From an uncultured Alphaproteobacteria bacterium (GTDB taxonomy: Bacteria > Pseudomonadota > Alphaproteobacteria > RF32 > CAG-239), in NCBI GenBank assembly GCA_944393175.1, contig CALXZH010000035.1, positions 52,250 through 116,249 on the forward strand: 64,000 nucleotides of DNA, written 5' to 3'. Under the pieces are notes generated by a model. It saw only the letters and a list, made by a program, of their open reading frames with translations. It had not been told where the DNA came from and did not search any database. Position 1 is the stretch's first letter. The number at the start of each line of letters is the position of its first letter. Both the position numbers and the translations under genes were made by a program. Below, one piece after another: positions 8,532 to 17,338 of this stretch.

Positions 8532-9941
8532 TTATTTTTCATTATTTCCTATTGTGATGAATCGGGGATTTTTTGCAAAATACTTTTTCGCTGCCATATT
8601 AACATCTTGAAGTTTAATATTACGTATATAATCATTACGTTTTTGCAAAAAATCGACACCTAAATTTTCTTTTTGCATGGCAACCAAAATCTCAGCCATA
8701 TTAGTAATTGAGGCAAAACGCAAATTATACGAGGCAAGCAAATAATTAATCTCAGCCTCAAATTCTTGTTTTGAAACCCCATTATTGGCAATTTTTTGCC
8801 ACTCTTGTTTTACGATTTCCTTCACTTTGGCAAAATTCTCAGGCGTTGCCGAGAATCCCCCGCCGACAAGAGGCGCCTTTTCCGCCACACTCAAATAAGT
8901 ATAAACCCCATAAGTCAAGGCCTCTTTTTCTCGTGCCGCCAAAGACAAACGCGACGTCAAGCCCGAACCGCCCAATATATCATTTGCCACATACAAAGGA
9001 TAAAAATCCTCACTTTGGCGTGTAACCCCCGGCACCACAAAAAACGCAATACTTTGCGGCAAATCTTTGGCAATATTGACATCATCTCCCGCAAAATCGA
9101 CATCTGCCTTGCGAATAAAAGCCATTTTCCCGTTTTCGGGCAAAGCCCCAAAAACATCATCCAGCATTTTGCCGGCCTCAGCGGCTGAAATGTCTCCGGC
9201 CACACCCACAATCAAATTACTGCGTGTCAAATGGTCTTTAACATATTCTATTAAATCAACTCTTGAAATGCGGGCAATATCTTTAGCCTCGCCCAAAGGA
9301 TTTTTACTATATGGATGCGTCCCAAACAGTTCTTTATTTGCCGTCAAAGACAACACGTTTTGAGGCTGTTCCTTTTGTATTTTCAGCCCCACAAGCATTT
9401 CTTGGCGCACTTGATTGATGTCTTCTTCATCAAACCGAGGGGTAAGCAACACATCTTTAAGCAAACCAAAGGCTCTTCTGCTTTGCGCTTTTGTAGTCAA
9501 CAAAGCCCCGTTCATATCATCTCTTCCGGCGGCGAAACTGATATTTATGGCATATTTTTCCAATTCTTCCCGATAAGCCACGCGATTAAGCTTTTCGGTT
9601 CCGTCATCTAGGAGCGTAGCCGCCATTTGCGCCAAACCGTTCTTACCTTCCTCATTTCCGGCATATCCGGCATTTTTAAACACAAAATTGACCGCAATAA
9701 TCGGATTAGTATCATCTTCAAACAAATAAGCCTTAATTTTGTACTTTGGCGAAATAATTTCTTCAACTTTCGTATCAAAAGTTTTTTCTTTCAAAACCGA
9801 ATTTGCCACCAATCGGTCGGGATTAAAGCAAAAATACGTCTTATAACCAAAGTAAGCTCCGGCAACCAACAATGCTCCCAAGACAAAATATTTGAGTTTT
9901 CCTTGTTTTGAGCGGTTTTGATAATAACGTCTTTTAGGCAT
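8532..9941 (-). CDS. M16 zinc peptidase family protein, non-catalytic partner
   Basis: A ~469-residue insulinase/PqqL-like (M16) protein with one N-terminal membrane anchor (about residues 18-35). At the place where the partner has HLLEH it reads GLAQMAATLLDDGT, so the zinc site is missing. M16 proteins often work as pairs of one catalytic and one non-catalytic subunit, and this gene directly follows the catalytic one. I chose the ATG at 9941 (MPKRRYY): it overlaps the upstream stop as TAATG, which implies coupled translation. Confidence 0.9.
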   Translation of the reverse strand: MPKRRYYQNRSKQGKLKYFVLGALLVAGAYFGYKTYFCFNPDRLVANSVLKEKTFDTKVEEIISPKYKIKAYLFEDDTNPIIAVNFVFKNAGYAGNEEGKNGLAQMAATLLDDGTEKLNRVAYREELEKYAINISFAAGRDDMNGALLTTKAQSRRAFGLLKDVLLTPRFDEEDINQVRQEMLVGLKIQKEQPQNVLSLTANKELFGTHPYSKNPLGEAKDIARISRVDLIEYVKDHLTRSNLIVGVAGDISAAEAGKMLDDVFGALPENGKMAFIRKADVDFAGDDVNIAKDLPQSIAFFVVPGVTRQSEDFYPLYVANDILGGSGLTSRLSLAAREKEALTYGVYTYLSVAEKAPLVGGGFSATPENFAKVKEIVKQEWQKIANNGVSKQEFEAEINYLLASYNLRFASITNMAEILVAMQKENLGVDFLQKRNDYIRNIKLQDVNMAAKKYFAKNPRFITIGNNEK

Positions 9942-11278
9942 TATTTTCCCTCCTCTTGCGGCAACAACCACCCGGTTACGGAAGTTGCCTGCAAAATCTC
10001 TTTGGCCGCCGATAAAACTTCTTTTGCACTCACGGCTTCAATTTTTTCATCCAAACCATCAATATCTTTGGCATCAAAGCCAACAGAGGCCATCATTCCG
10101 ACCAAATACGCCGCCTCACTCGGGTTGTCTTTCAAATAGACCAGTCCGGCTAACATTTTTTGCTTAACCAAATCAATTTTTTGCGCTGAGAGTTGCTTCA
10201 AGTCCTGTTGTATGGATAGCTTTAAGGCTTTTTCAAATTCAGTTTGAGTTATTCCTTCCACCGGAACCGCACTAATCACAAAAGTCCCGTAACTTCGATT
10301 TGCATAATCAAACGACACACTCACATCCAAAGCAATTTTTTGTTTCAACACCAAATCTTTGTACAGAGCCGAAGTTTCCCCCTCACCTAAATAATTCGCT
10401 AAAACGCTCAAAGCATAAATTTTGTTTGCATCCACATTAACCGAAGGTGCCAAAAACACTTGCATCAAACGTTTTGATTGCGCGGCCGGCAGTGTCATTT
10501 GTAAATTTGCCTCAAATTCGCGGGTCAAGAGAGGAAAATCTGCTTTTTTTCCAATATCTCTGTTTTTCACGCTACCATAATACTTATTTGCCAGTTTTTG
10601 CGCCGTATTCACATCAATATCACCCGCCAAAACCAAAATAGCATTATTCGGTGCATAACATTTTTTATAAAAAGCCTCAACATCATCTTGAGAAATAGTT
10701 TTAATTTCATCAGGGGAACCACTTACCGGCAAACCATAAGGATGTTCTTGCCACAACACCTTGCGCACACTCTCCCCAAAATAAGATAAGGGATTATTAT
10801 CCACTACTTGTTTGCGCTCTTGAAAAACAATATTTTGTTCTTTTTCAAAAGCTTGCGGTGTTATCTTCAAGTTTTGCATACGGTCAGCTTCCAAATACAT
10901 CGCCAACTCCAACCGGCTAATATCCAAAAACTGATGATAAGCCGTATAATCCAAACTGGTAAAAGCATTGCTTTCACCGCCGTTTTGGTTAATCACATCA
11001 TTAAAAACGCCGTCTTTGACCTTTTTTGTACCGCGAAACATCAAATGTTCAAGCAAATGTGCCGTACCGCCTTTGCCCTTTGGCTCATCAACACTTCCGC
11101 ACTTATACCAAACCATATGCTTAATAATCGGCGCTTTATGATTAGGAATCACCAATACCTGCAAACCGTTATCAAGCTCAAATTCCGATATACCGAAAAG
11201 TTTGGCTTGAACATTTGAGGCAAAACAAATAAGAACCAAGCCAATCGGCAGACAAATTTTTGCAAAACTAAACTTCAA
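9941..11278 (-). CDS. M16 zinc peptidase, catalytic subunit
   Basis: A 445-residue insulinase-family metallopeptidase with a signal peptide (cleavage probably after VQA, residue 25), hence periplasmic. The inverted zinc motif HLLEH is at 74-78 within GTAHLLEHLMFRGT, and a downstream Glu-rich helix supplies the third ligand as usual for M16. It probably forms a heterodimer with the non-catalytic partner and degrades peptides or misfolded proteins in the periplasm. It lies in an lspA-bamF-M16-M16 run, an arrangement common in alphaproteobacteria. Confidence 0.94.
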   Translation of the reverse strand: MKFSFAKICLPIGLVLICFASNVQAKLFGISEFELDNGLQVLVIPNHKAPIIKHMVWYKCGSVDEPKGKGGTAHLLEHLMFRGTKKVKDGVFNDVINQNGGESNAFTSLDYTAYHQFLDISRLELAMYLEADRMQNLKITPQAFEKEQNIVFQERKQVVDNNPLSYFGESVRKVLWQEHPYGLPVSGSPDEIKTISQDDVEAFYKKCYAPNNAILVLAGDIDVNTAQKLANKYYGSVKNRDIGKKADFPLLTREFEANLQMTLPAAQSKRLMQVFLAPSVNVDANKIYALSVLANYLGEGETSALYKDLVLKQKIALDVSVSFDYANRSYGTFVISAVPVEGITQTEFEKALKLSIQQDLKQLSAQKIDLVKQKMLAGLVYLKDNPSEAAYLVGMMASVGFDAKDIDGLDEKIEAVSAKEVLSAAKEILQATSVTGWLLPQEEGK

Positions 11279-11302
11279 GAAACACTCTTTCTTCAGTGAA
11301 AA

Positions 11303-11584
11303 TTAACGCAATTTAGATAATAAGGCTTGCTCGCCTTCACTAAATTGAGCCGGTTGAGGGGCCACTTGAGAAACGTCCTGAGGGGCTGTTTCCTGACGAG
11401 CCGCAGTTACGGAGCTCACCGGACGCAAATCGAAATCAGGCGGCAAAGTCAAAGGAGCGCGGGTTGTAACCATAAATTCATCCGGAGCTGAATTTTCAAT
11501 ACCTAAAGATTTTTTCATATCCGAGCAAGCACTCAAAGCACCTACTCCGGCTAACAAAGCCGCCACAAACAACACTTTATTCAT
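11303..11584 (-). CDS. BamF/DUF3035 lipoprotein
   Basis: A 93-residue lipoprotein with lipobox LSAC. After it comes the DUF3035 core APDEFMVTTRAPLTLPPDF, found in the BamF lipoprotein of the alphaproteobacterial beta-barrel assembly machinery at the outer membrane. The ATG at 11584 (MNKVLF) is preferred over 11599 because of the AAAGGA site before it. It follows lspA, the peptidase needed for its own maturation, by 20 bases. Confidence 0.88.
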   Translation of the reverse strand: MNKVLFVAALLAGVGALSACSDMKKSLGIENSAPDEFMVTTRAPLTLPPDFDLRPVSSVTAARQETAPQDVSQVAPQPAQFSEGEQALLSKLR

Positions 11585-11604
11585 TTTCAATCCTTTCACT
11601 CAAA

Positions 11605-12072
11605 TTACTTGCTATCAGCCGGTTTCACCCACAAACCATGGACGATAACAATGCAAGCTCCAATACAAATAAAACTATCTGCCACATTAAAGGCCGGCCA
11701 GTGATACTCTCCGAAACTAAAATCCAAAAAGTCAAACACGGCACCTAAACGCACTCTGTCAACCACATTTCCCAAAGCGCCGCCGATAATAAAGCCAAGC
11801 GAAAGTTGCACCAAAGGAGATGGTTCGGTTTTGAGCCAGCGTACCAAAAAGAAAATAATCACGAAAGCCACAAAAGACAAGACAATTACTCCGCTCAACC
11901 CCCAATTATTAAACATTGAAAAGCTGACCCCGGTGTTCCAAGCCCGAACCAAAGAAAAAAACGGCGTAAAGATAATCATGGCTTTTTCAGCCAACACATC
12001 GTTCATAATCCAATATTTGCTCGCTTGATCCAAAATAAAGACAACCAAAGCGGCACTTAATCCCAATAACAA
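11605..12072 (-). CDS. lspA: Lipoprotein signal peptidase (signal peptidase II)
   Basis: A 155-residue inner-membrane aspartyl protease with four hydrophobic helices that cleaves prolipoprotein signal peptides. The conserved N-terminal DQASKYW, the GGALGNVVDR motif (first catalytic Asp) and the AFNVADS motif (second catalytic Asp) are present. The start is a TTG at 12072, supported by AAGGAG nine bases upstream. Its likely substrates here include the lipoproteins at 373 and 11303. Confidence 0.95.
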   Translation of the reverse strand: MLLGLSAALVVFILDQASKYWIMNDVLAEKAMIIFTPFFSLVRAWNTGVSFSMFNNWGLSGVIVLSFVAFVIIFFLVRWLKTEPSPLVQLSLGFIIGGALGNVVDRVRLGAVFDFLDFSFGEYHWPAFNVADSFICIGACIVIVHGLWVKPADSK

Positions 12073-12167
12073 GACACCAAACTCCTTTTGTTTAAGCGAA
12101 ATCTATTGCCTACTATAGTGCTTAATTTAAAATATACCAAGCCAGAAATAAGAAATATACAGATATT

Positions 12168-13592
12168 TTAGAACAATAAGAGCTTAGCCAAGCCTAAAAA
12201 GACGAAATAACCGCCGGAATCCGTACAAGCAATCAAGAACACGCCTGACGAAATTGCCGGATCTGCCTTACATTTGTTCAAAATCAATGGGATAAGAATA
12301 CCTGCCAAGCTTGCAAGCGTCAGGTTACACAGCATTGCCAAGGCAATTATCAAACAAATCGTATCATTATGGAACAAAAACCAAGTCACAAGAGCAATAA
12401 GACCGGCAAAGAGCATTCCGTTCATCAGCCCCACCAAAAATTCTTTCAAAATCATCCGCAAAGTATTTTGTGACGTAAGCTCTTTTGTGGCCAAGGCTCG
12501 TACCACCACCGCCAAGGTCTGGTTTCCGGTTGTTCCGCCCATGGAGGCAACGATTGGCATCAAAACCGCCAACACCGATAATTGTGCGATAATATCTTGA
12601 AAACCTTTAACCACGGACGAAGCTAAAATTGTGGCAAACAAATTGGTAACAAGCCAAACCGACCGCGACTTAAAAATACTAAACGGCGATTTATAAACAT
12701 CACCTTCTTCGGCACCCGACAGCAACATAATATCTTCAGATGCTTCTTCGTGAACAATATCAACGATGCTATCCAAATTAATCACACCGATAAGCCGTCC
12801 GTTGGCATCAACCACTTCGGCAGATTTCCAACCATATTCGCGGAACATATGAGCCACTTCTTCTTGGTCGGTATCAACGCTTAACGGCACAATTTCACAA
12901 TCCATAATATCGGAAAGTTTTTCACTGGCCTTGGCTCGCAAAAGTTTATCCAAGGTAATTTCACCGGTCGGATGCAATTTTTCATCGGTTAAGAAAACCG
13001 TATAAAATTCGTCGGGCAAATTTTCATCATCAAGCAAAAACTTCTTTGCTTCTTTCACGGTCCAGTCATCAGGCATGCTGACGAATTGGCGCTCCATAAT
13101 ACGTCCGGCGGAATCTTCCGGATAGCTTAAAGACGATTGGACTTGGACTTTGAGTTCGGGCGAGAGTTGACGAATAATATTTTTTTGTTCGTCATCATCC
13201 ATATGTTCCAAAATTTCAACGGCGTCATCAGAGTCCAACTCATTAACGATATGAACGATTTGTTTTTCATCCATACTGTCAATAATTTGCTCTTGAACAA
13301 CGTCGTTTAATTCAGGAAATACTTCAGGATTAAGGCGGTTACCTAAGACCTCAACCAACTTTTGCCGGTCATGAATGCTCAAACTTTCGAGCAAACTGGC
13401 AAGTTCATACTCATCTAACCCATCGGCAATTTTGCGTACATGAATATAATCTTCCTCATGCAATCCGATAAGGATAGAATTAATGATTTTCGGCCCGATA
13501 CCTAAAAATTGTTCTTGATGAGATTTTTTGGGAAATTTTTGCTTTTTTTTGAGTTGAGAGCTTGGTCTATGTTTTTTCAAATTTTTTTTCAT
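12168..13592 (-). CDS. mgtE: Magnesium transporter MgtE
   Basis: A 474-residue Mg2+ channel with the family order: basic N-terminus, superhelical MgtE_N domain (repeated helices rich in acidic residues), two CBS domains (about 165-290) and a five-helix membrane domain from about residue 310, including PIVASMGGTTGNQTLAVVVRAL. The cytoplasmic domains sense Mg2+ and gate the pore. It is monocistronic, with tRNA-Leu upstream. No Mg2+ riboswitch is evident in the ~200-base leader. Confidence 0.95.
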   Translation of the reverse strand: MKKNLKKHRPSSQLKKKQKFPKKSHQEQFLGIGPKIINSILIGLHEEDYIHVRKIADGLDEYELASLLESLSIHDRQKLVEVLGNRLNPEVFPELNDVVQEQIIDSMDEKQIVHIVNELDSDDAVEILEHMDDDEQKNIIRQLSPELKVQVQSSLSYPEDSAGRIMERQFVSMPDDWTVKEAKKFLLDDENLPDEFYTVFLTDEKLHPTGEITLDKLLRAKASEKLSDIMDCEIVPLSVDTDQEEVAHMFREYGWKSAEVVDANGRLIGVINLDSIVDIVHEEASEDIMLLSGAEEGDVYKSPFSIFKSRSVWLVTNLFATILASSVVKGFQDIIAQLSVLAVLMPIVASMGGTTGNQTLAVVVRALATKELTSQNTLRMILKEFLVGLMNGMLFAGLIALVTWFLFHNDTICLIIALAMLCNLTLASLAGILIPLILNKCKADPAISSGVFLIACTDSGGYFVFLGLAKLLLF

Positions 13593-13794
13593 ATTCCCCT
13601 CCCTCTTAATAAAAATAAACTATTGTTTATAACTGAAATCTCAATCGATTTGCACAATTCCCATATTATTTATAAAAAAATAAATCCTCTAACGGATTTT
13701 CAAAAATATTTTCTAATCAAATACCCCTTAAAACCTTCAAACTCATATTTTTTCAATTTTTTCCGAGGCACTTACTCATAACATTATTTTTGTA

Positions 13795-13880
13795 TGGTGC
13801 GGCCGAGAAGACTTGAACTTCCATGAGCTTAGCTCATAACGACCTCAACGTTACGCGTCTACCAATTTCGCCACGGCCGC
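13795..13880 (-). tRNA. tRNA-Leu (anticodon GAG)
   Basis: An 86-base class II tRNA on the minus strand: acceptor stem GCGGCCG/CGGCCGC, D-arm TGGCGAAATTGGTAGACGC, anticodon loop TTGAGGT with GAG, variable arm ATGAGC..GCTCAT, and encoded CCA at 13795-13797. Confidence 0.95.
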
Positions 13881-14000
13881 AATAACAAAAACAAGATTGA
13901 TTTAAACTAACTAAAATAATTAATCAAGTATTTTTTGCATAATTTCACATTTTTTCACAAAAATACTCTAATGATAATGTAATAATGCCACTAATAAGGC

Positions 14001-14321
14001 TTAAACCGTCATCTGCATAATTTCTTTATAAGCTTTAATTGCGGTATCTCTAACCGCCACAACCGTTTCCAAAGCCATTTCGGCATTAGCCACAGCCAAA
14101 ACCACATCTTGAATATCAGCTTTTCCGGCAATACCCTGCATAGAAAGATTTTCTGCCTTTTTGTTAATATCGACGGCATTGGTCAAAGCATTTTCCACCA
14201 TAGCCTGAAAATCGGATTGCCCGGAAGAAACCTGTGTTTTTTCTTCCACCGGCATTTTAGCGCCGATACGGTTCAGAGCCTGTTGATAAGCATTTAGCGC
14301 ACTAGAAATATTATTTGTCAT
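14001..14321 (-). CDS. fliE: Flagellar hook-basal body protein FliE
   Basis: A 106-residue basal-body protein that joins the MS ring to the proximal rod. The C-terminal part, with DIQDVVLAVANAEMALETVVAVRD and an ending in YKEIMQM, is typical. It is the last gene of flgB-flgC-fliE, 15 bases after flgC. Exported by the flagellar type III system, so it needs no signal peptide. No other flagellar operon genes follow in this direction. Confidence 0.94.
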   Translation of the reverse strand: MTNNISSALNAYQQALNRIGAKMPVEEKTQVSSGQSDFQAMVENALTNAVDINKKAENLSMQGIAGKADIQDVVLAVANAEMALETVVAVRDTAIKAYKEIMQMTV

Positions 14322-14336
14322 TTAAATCCCCATTTA

Positions 14337-14750
14337 TCACTTCAATAAATCTAATACTTTTGAATTCATATCTCTTGCAGTTTGCATCATATTCAAATTT
14401 GCATCATAACTGCGTTGAGCCTCTTTCATATCCATCATTTCAATCAACGGATTGACATTAGGCTGAGCCACATACCCTTGAGCGTTTGCCAACGGATTAT
14501 TCGGCTCATATTTTAGTGGAAATTCGGATTCATCTTTCACCACTTTATCCACTTTCACCATTCTGGCGCCGGTTTCTTTATCAATATAGTCCTTAAAAGT
14601 GACCACCTGACGACGATACGGATCTTCGCCGGGACGAACCCCGACCGAGTCGGCATTAGCCATATTTTCAGAAATAACGCGTAACCTTTCGGCTTGCGCT
14701 TTCATCCCTGATACGGCAATATCTGCACTGACTGATAAATTTCCGGCCAT
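14337..14750 (-). CDS. flgC: Flagellar basal-body rod protein FlgC
   Basis: A 137-residue rod protein with the N-terminal SGMKAQAERLRVISENMANADS motif region (heptad hydrophobics, ENMANA) and the C-terminal YDANLNMMQTARDMNSKVLDLL helix common to axial proteins. The PNVNPLIEMMDM stretch before it is typical of FlgC. It forms part of the proximal rod. The middle gene of a three-gene flagellar operon. Confidence 0.96.
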   Translation of the reverse strand: MAGNLSVSADIAVSGMKAQAERLRVISENMANADSVGVRPGEDPYRRQVVTFKDYIDKETGARMVKVDKVVKDESEFPLKYEPNNPLANAQGYVAQPNVNPLIEMMDMKEAQRSYDANLNMMQTARDMNSKVLDLLK

Positions 14751-14766
14751 ATTCTATCCCTTACCC

Positions 14767-15168
14767 TTAGGCATTAATTTTTGTGTTTGCGGTTTGCAGC
14801 ATGGTTTTATACTTGCCATAAATCGTCAACACGCGGTTATAGTCACTTTTGGTCTTGCTGGCTTCGTTCATTTGGTCTTCCAAAACCACGCCGTTGCCGT
14901 CAATCGTCAAAGCGGTATCTGACTTTGGTGTATAGAGTCGAAATCCGCCGTTACGACTGGGCAACCCGCTCAAATGCTTTTCGTTGGTGACCGTCATGGG
15001 CAACGAAGTCCGCAAAACATTAGCAAAACTTGGTTTTTCTAAATCCTGAGGAAGATAATGAGGCGTATTGGCATTGGCAATATTCGTTGCCAAAACCTTT
15101 TGACGCTCAGTCAAATAGGCCATTTCCGTATTAGCCATATTAAAAATAGAAAGATTATTCAAATCCAT
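14767..15168 (-). CDS. flgB: Flagellar basal-body rod protein FlgB
   Basis: A 133-residue rod subunit with N-terminal ERQKVLATNIANANTPHY, the shared axial-protein motif. It is the first gene of flgB-flgC-fliE; the divergent flhB-like gene starts 140 bases away, so their promoters share the intergenic gap 15169-15307. Its presence shows that the organism, or a recent ancestor, builds flagella despite its reduced-looking base composition. Confidence 0.95.
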   Translation of the reverse strand: MDLNNLSIFNMANTEMAYLTERQKVLATNIANANTPHYLPQDLEKPSFANVLRTSLPMTVTNEKHLSGLPSRNGGFRLYTPKSDTALTIDGNGVVLEDQMNEASKTKSDYNRVLTIYGKYKTMLQTANTKINA

Positions 15169-15307
15169 CTACATATCTCCCCTATATGCAACAGGTTACG
15201 TTCCCCAACATAACCGAACAGATGCAATCTTTGTGCCAAATTAAAAAACGTTGCAATTCCTAAAAAGGCATCTTACAATAAATAAAAACACTGCAAAGAG
15301 ATTGCTC

Positions 15308-15631
15308 ATGTCTGAAAGAGATAATAACAAAAGCTTTGATAAAAACAACGCCGAGGAAAGGTTATCCCCAGATTATGCGGTTGCCTTGGGCTATGACCCG
15401 AGCAAACACGATGCGCCGACGGTTTTGGCCAAAGGACAAGGCGAGATTGCGCAAAAAATAATTCAAATTGCCATTGATGAAGGCATAGAGATTCATCAAG
15501 ATGCGGATTTGATACAAATTCTCAAAGCGGTGGATATTGATAGTGAAATTCCGATAGAAGCCTTTGCCGCGGTGGCCGAAATCATTTCCTATATCTATAA
15601 AGCCAACAACACCACCCTGCCCGATAATTAA
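15308..15631 (+). CDS. FlhB-like cytoplasmic domain protein (FlhX type)
   Basis: A 107-residue protein resembling only the C-terminal cytoplasmic domain of FlhB/YscU export-switch proteins: AVALGYDPSKHDAPTVLAKGQGEIAQ and a C-terminal helix region IPIEAFAAVAEII. The NPTH autocleavage motif and the membrane part are absent. Such stand-alone FlhB-like proteins can replace the cleaved FlhB tail in hook-length/substrate switching. I chose the ATG at 15308 (MSERDNN) over 15251 because of its AAAGAGA site. Divergent from flgB, supporting a flagellar role. Confidence 0.85.
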   Translation: MSERDNNKSFDKNNAEERLSPDYAVALGYDPSKHDAPTVLAKGQGEIAQKIIQIAIDEGIEIHQDADLIQILKAVDIDSEIPIEAFAAVAEIISYIYKANNTTLPDN

Positions 15632-15669
15632 AAAAAATCCCTCGTTTGGTGAAAAACGAGGGATTTTTA
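15631..15669 (+). terminator. Bidirectional terminator between convergent genes
   Basis: Stem AATCCCTCGTTT/AAACGAGGGATT with A and T runs, right after the FlhB-like stop and before the convergent orphan ending at 15684. Confidence 0.85.
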
Positions 15670-15683
15670 TATAAACCGAAATA

Positions 15684-16205
15684 TTATCGATAGAACAATC
15701 TACGGCACACATCAAACCGTGAAGCTTCCTTATATGGATAGAACTTTCCGCTCAGAATATCAAAGACCCTACACCCATCTTTGTCTTTGCACAAATACAG
15801 TCCCGGATGCAAGGCATGCAACTTCATCTTTTGCAAAATAGCATTCACATCATAATAATGCTCTTTCAATTCCTGCAACATTGTTGCATTGGGCAACTGC
15901 CATTGCGGAGAATTTGCATACTCTTTAACTTTTCTGCGGATAAACTCCTCGACTTCCACTTGCCAATAATTTTTAGCAGCCACATAACAGCTATCCAATT
16001 TTATAGCCTCCAATCGCATATTAGGACAAAAAAATTCCGATTCACTTAAAAATTTTTGCTGTTGTCCCTCAAGACTGTATACAACTTTCAGCGGGAGTTT
16101 TTCAGAAGGAATCAAATAAGGCAAAACATTTTTTACCTCTTCCGCATTCATATTCAGAGCAGCCAAAATTTCGGCCACTTCTTGTAACTTTACTTGTTTG
16201 TTCAT
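15684..16205 (-). CDS. Orphan hypothetical protein
   Basis: An unrecognised 173-residue protein with no signal peptide or membrane helix. It is mostly helical at the N-terminus and ends in an alternating Cys/aromatic region (LYLCKDKDGCRVFD) that may be a small beta domain. The gene has no Shine-Dalgarno site; its promoter and leader are almost the same as those of the next orphan upstream (16358-17254), so the two are probably controlled alike although they are separate transcripts. Confidence 0.65.
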   Translation of the reverse strand: MNKQVKLQEVAEILAALNMNAEEVKNVLPYLIPSEKLPLKVVYSLEGQQQKFLSESEFFCPNMRLEAIKLDSCYVAAKNYWQVEVEEFIRRKVKEYANSPQWQLPNATMLQELKEHYYDVNAILQKMKLHALHPGLYLCKDKDGCRVFDILSGKFYPYKEASRFDVCRRLFYR

Positions 16206-16268
16206 ATAACATCAGTTTTAATAAGTTAATAAATAAAAAATAATAAAATTTTGTCTAAGATTATACCT
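16206..16268 (-). promoter_or_regulatory. Promoter and SD-less AT-rich leader, copy A
   Basis: On the minus strand a TATAAT -10 box (16260-16265) is followed by a leader with no Shine-Dalgarno. Bases 16225-16258 match 17275-17308 at 33 of 34 positions by eye count, exactly 1,050 bases apart. The conserved part includes the start-site region and most of the untranslated leader. Confidence 0.65.
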
Positions 16269-16307
16269 TAACAATCAAAAGTCAAGCTTAAAAAATTCCC
16301 TTCATCA

Positions 16308-16343
16308 TAAAAAAATCCCTCGCCTTTTAAAGACAAGGGATTT
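16308..16343 (-). terminator. Terminator of the orphan gene at 16358-17254
   Basis: Stem AAATCCCT../..AGGGATTT with an internal CCTTT/AAAG extension and a T run on the minus strand, just after the stop codon. Confidence 0.75.
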
Positions 16344-16357
16344 GGTAAAGTTATAAC

Positions 16358-17254
16358 TCAATCATAAAAAAATTTCTTATCTCCGGGCAAGGCTAGTTTC
16401 AAGCTTTCCCATTCCGAGAGGATAATGCAGAAAACTTGTAACACATCTTCCACCATAATCAGGTAGATAAGGTTATTATCTACACCCAAAACCCAACAAG
16501 GTTCCCCGGCCCAATAGGCCGCAACCGGCTGCAGATATGAGCTGATTTTCTTGCTTTCTTTGGGATGGCTCTGCAAAAATACTTTCCATATCTCAGCGGC
16601 CTTTTTGATACCCGTCCATTTTCTTGGCCTTGGATTTATCCACTCTCCGTCAATCAAACTCCAATAAGATTGAGACCTATCATCAAAGCAAACAGCTTCT
16701 TTCGGCAAGCGAGCAAAAAATAGTCCGCCCACTTCAACAAAGCCATTTTCAGGATGTGTCAGAGAAAAGAACCAAGTCTTTTTAGCTTTTCTGTCCCGAC
16801 AAGCATAGCCCAGACCCAAATCTTTACCACCGTTAACGGCACGCAAATTCTGTTCCAGACCATTTTCGCCCATCTGAATTCGCCACCAAATTTGAGCAAA
16901 TTCTTTCCCAAATACCTGTTTTTTAGTGATTTTATAACAAATATAGCCGTTTTTTTCATCCAACTCACAAAAGAGCTGACCGTAACAAGTAAGTTTACTT
17001 TCCGATTTTTGAACCCTCACAAAGCAAGGCAAAAAATGCGCTTGTTTTTTGGCTAAATTCCAAACCACGGAAAGTGTTTCCCCATCTTTTGTTTGATAGC
17101 GAAAAACCAAGACCAAGGGCTTATCATCTTTTGGCGTTCCCTTAAAATGATAACTTCCCCATGCCGTATCAACCAAATCGGATTTTTTCAATTCTTTTGA
17201 GAAAATATCTCTATTTGCCACCACCAAATCATTGAAATTAAAAATTTTTTCCAT
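16358..17254 (-). CDS. Orphan hypothetical protein
   Basis: A 298-residue protein I cannot assign. It is rich in aromatic residues, especially Trp, and strongly beta-patterned (repeated blocks such as YICYKITKK and AYWAGEPCWVLGVDNN), with no signal peptide. It is monocistronic, with its own promoter and terminator. The leader lacks a Shine-Dalgarno site and is shared with the orphan at 15684-16205, and partly with the one at 60746-61105. Confidence 0.65.
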   Translation of the reverse strand: MEKIFNFNDLVVANRDIFSKELKKSDLVDTAWGSYHFKGTPKDDKPLVLVFRYQTKDGETLSVVWNLAKKQAHFLPCFVRVQKSESKLTCYGQLFCELDEKNGYICYKITKKQVFGKEFAQIWWRIQMGENGLEQNLRAVNGGKDLGLGYACRDRKAKKTWFFSLTHPENGFVEVGGLFFARLPKEAVCFDDRSQSYWSLIDGEWINPRPRKWTGIKKAAEIWKVFLQSHPKESKKISSYLQPVAAYWAGEPCWVLGVDNNLIYLIMVEDVLQVFCIILSEWESLKLALPGDKKFFYD

Positions 17255-17322
17255 GATGAAATGAATTTTTAAAGGTTAATAAATGAAAAATAATAAAATT
17301 TTGTCTAAATGTTATACCAAAA
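17255..17322 (-). promoter_or_regulatory. Promoter and SD-less AT-rich leader, copy B
   Basis: A TATAAC -10 box (17311-17316, minus strand) and an AT-rich leader nearly identical to 16225-16265. The part next to the ATG (17258-17278, ATTTATTAACCTTTAAAAATT) recurs with one change at 60717-60738 upstream of another orphan. Confidence 0.65.
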
Positions 17323-17338
17323 TCACCAAGAGTCAAGT

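Noticed and set aside
11303..11599. Start at 11599 for the BamF-like lipoprotein
   Set aside because: The ATG at 11584 has the better ribosome site (AAAGGA) and gives a normal lipoprotein signal.
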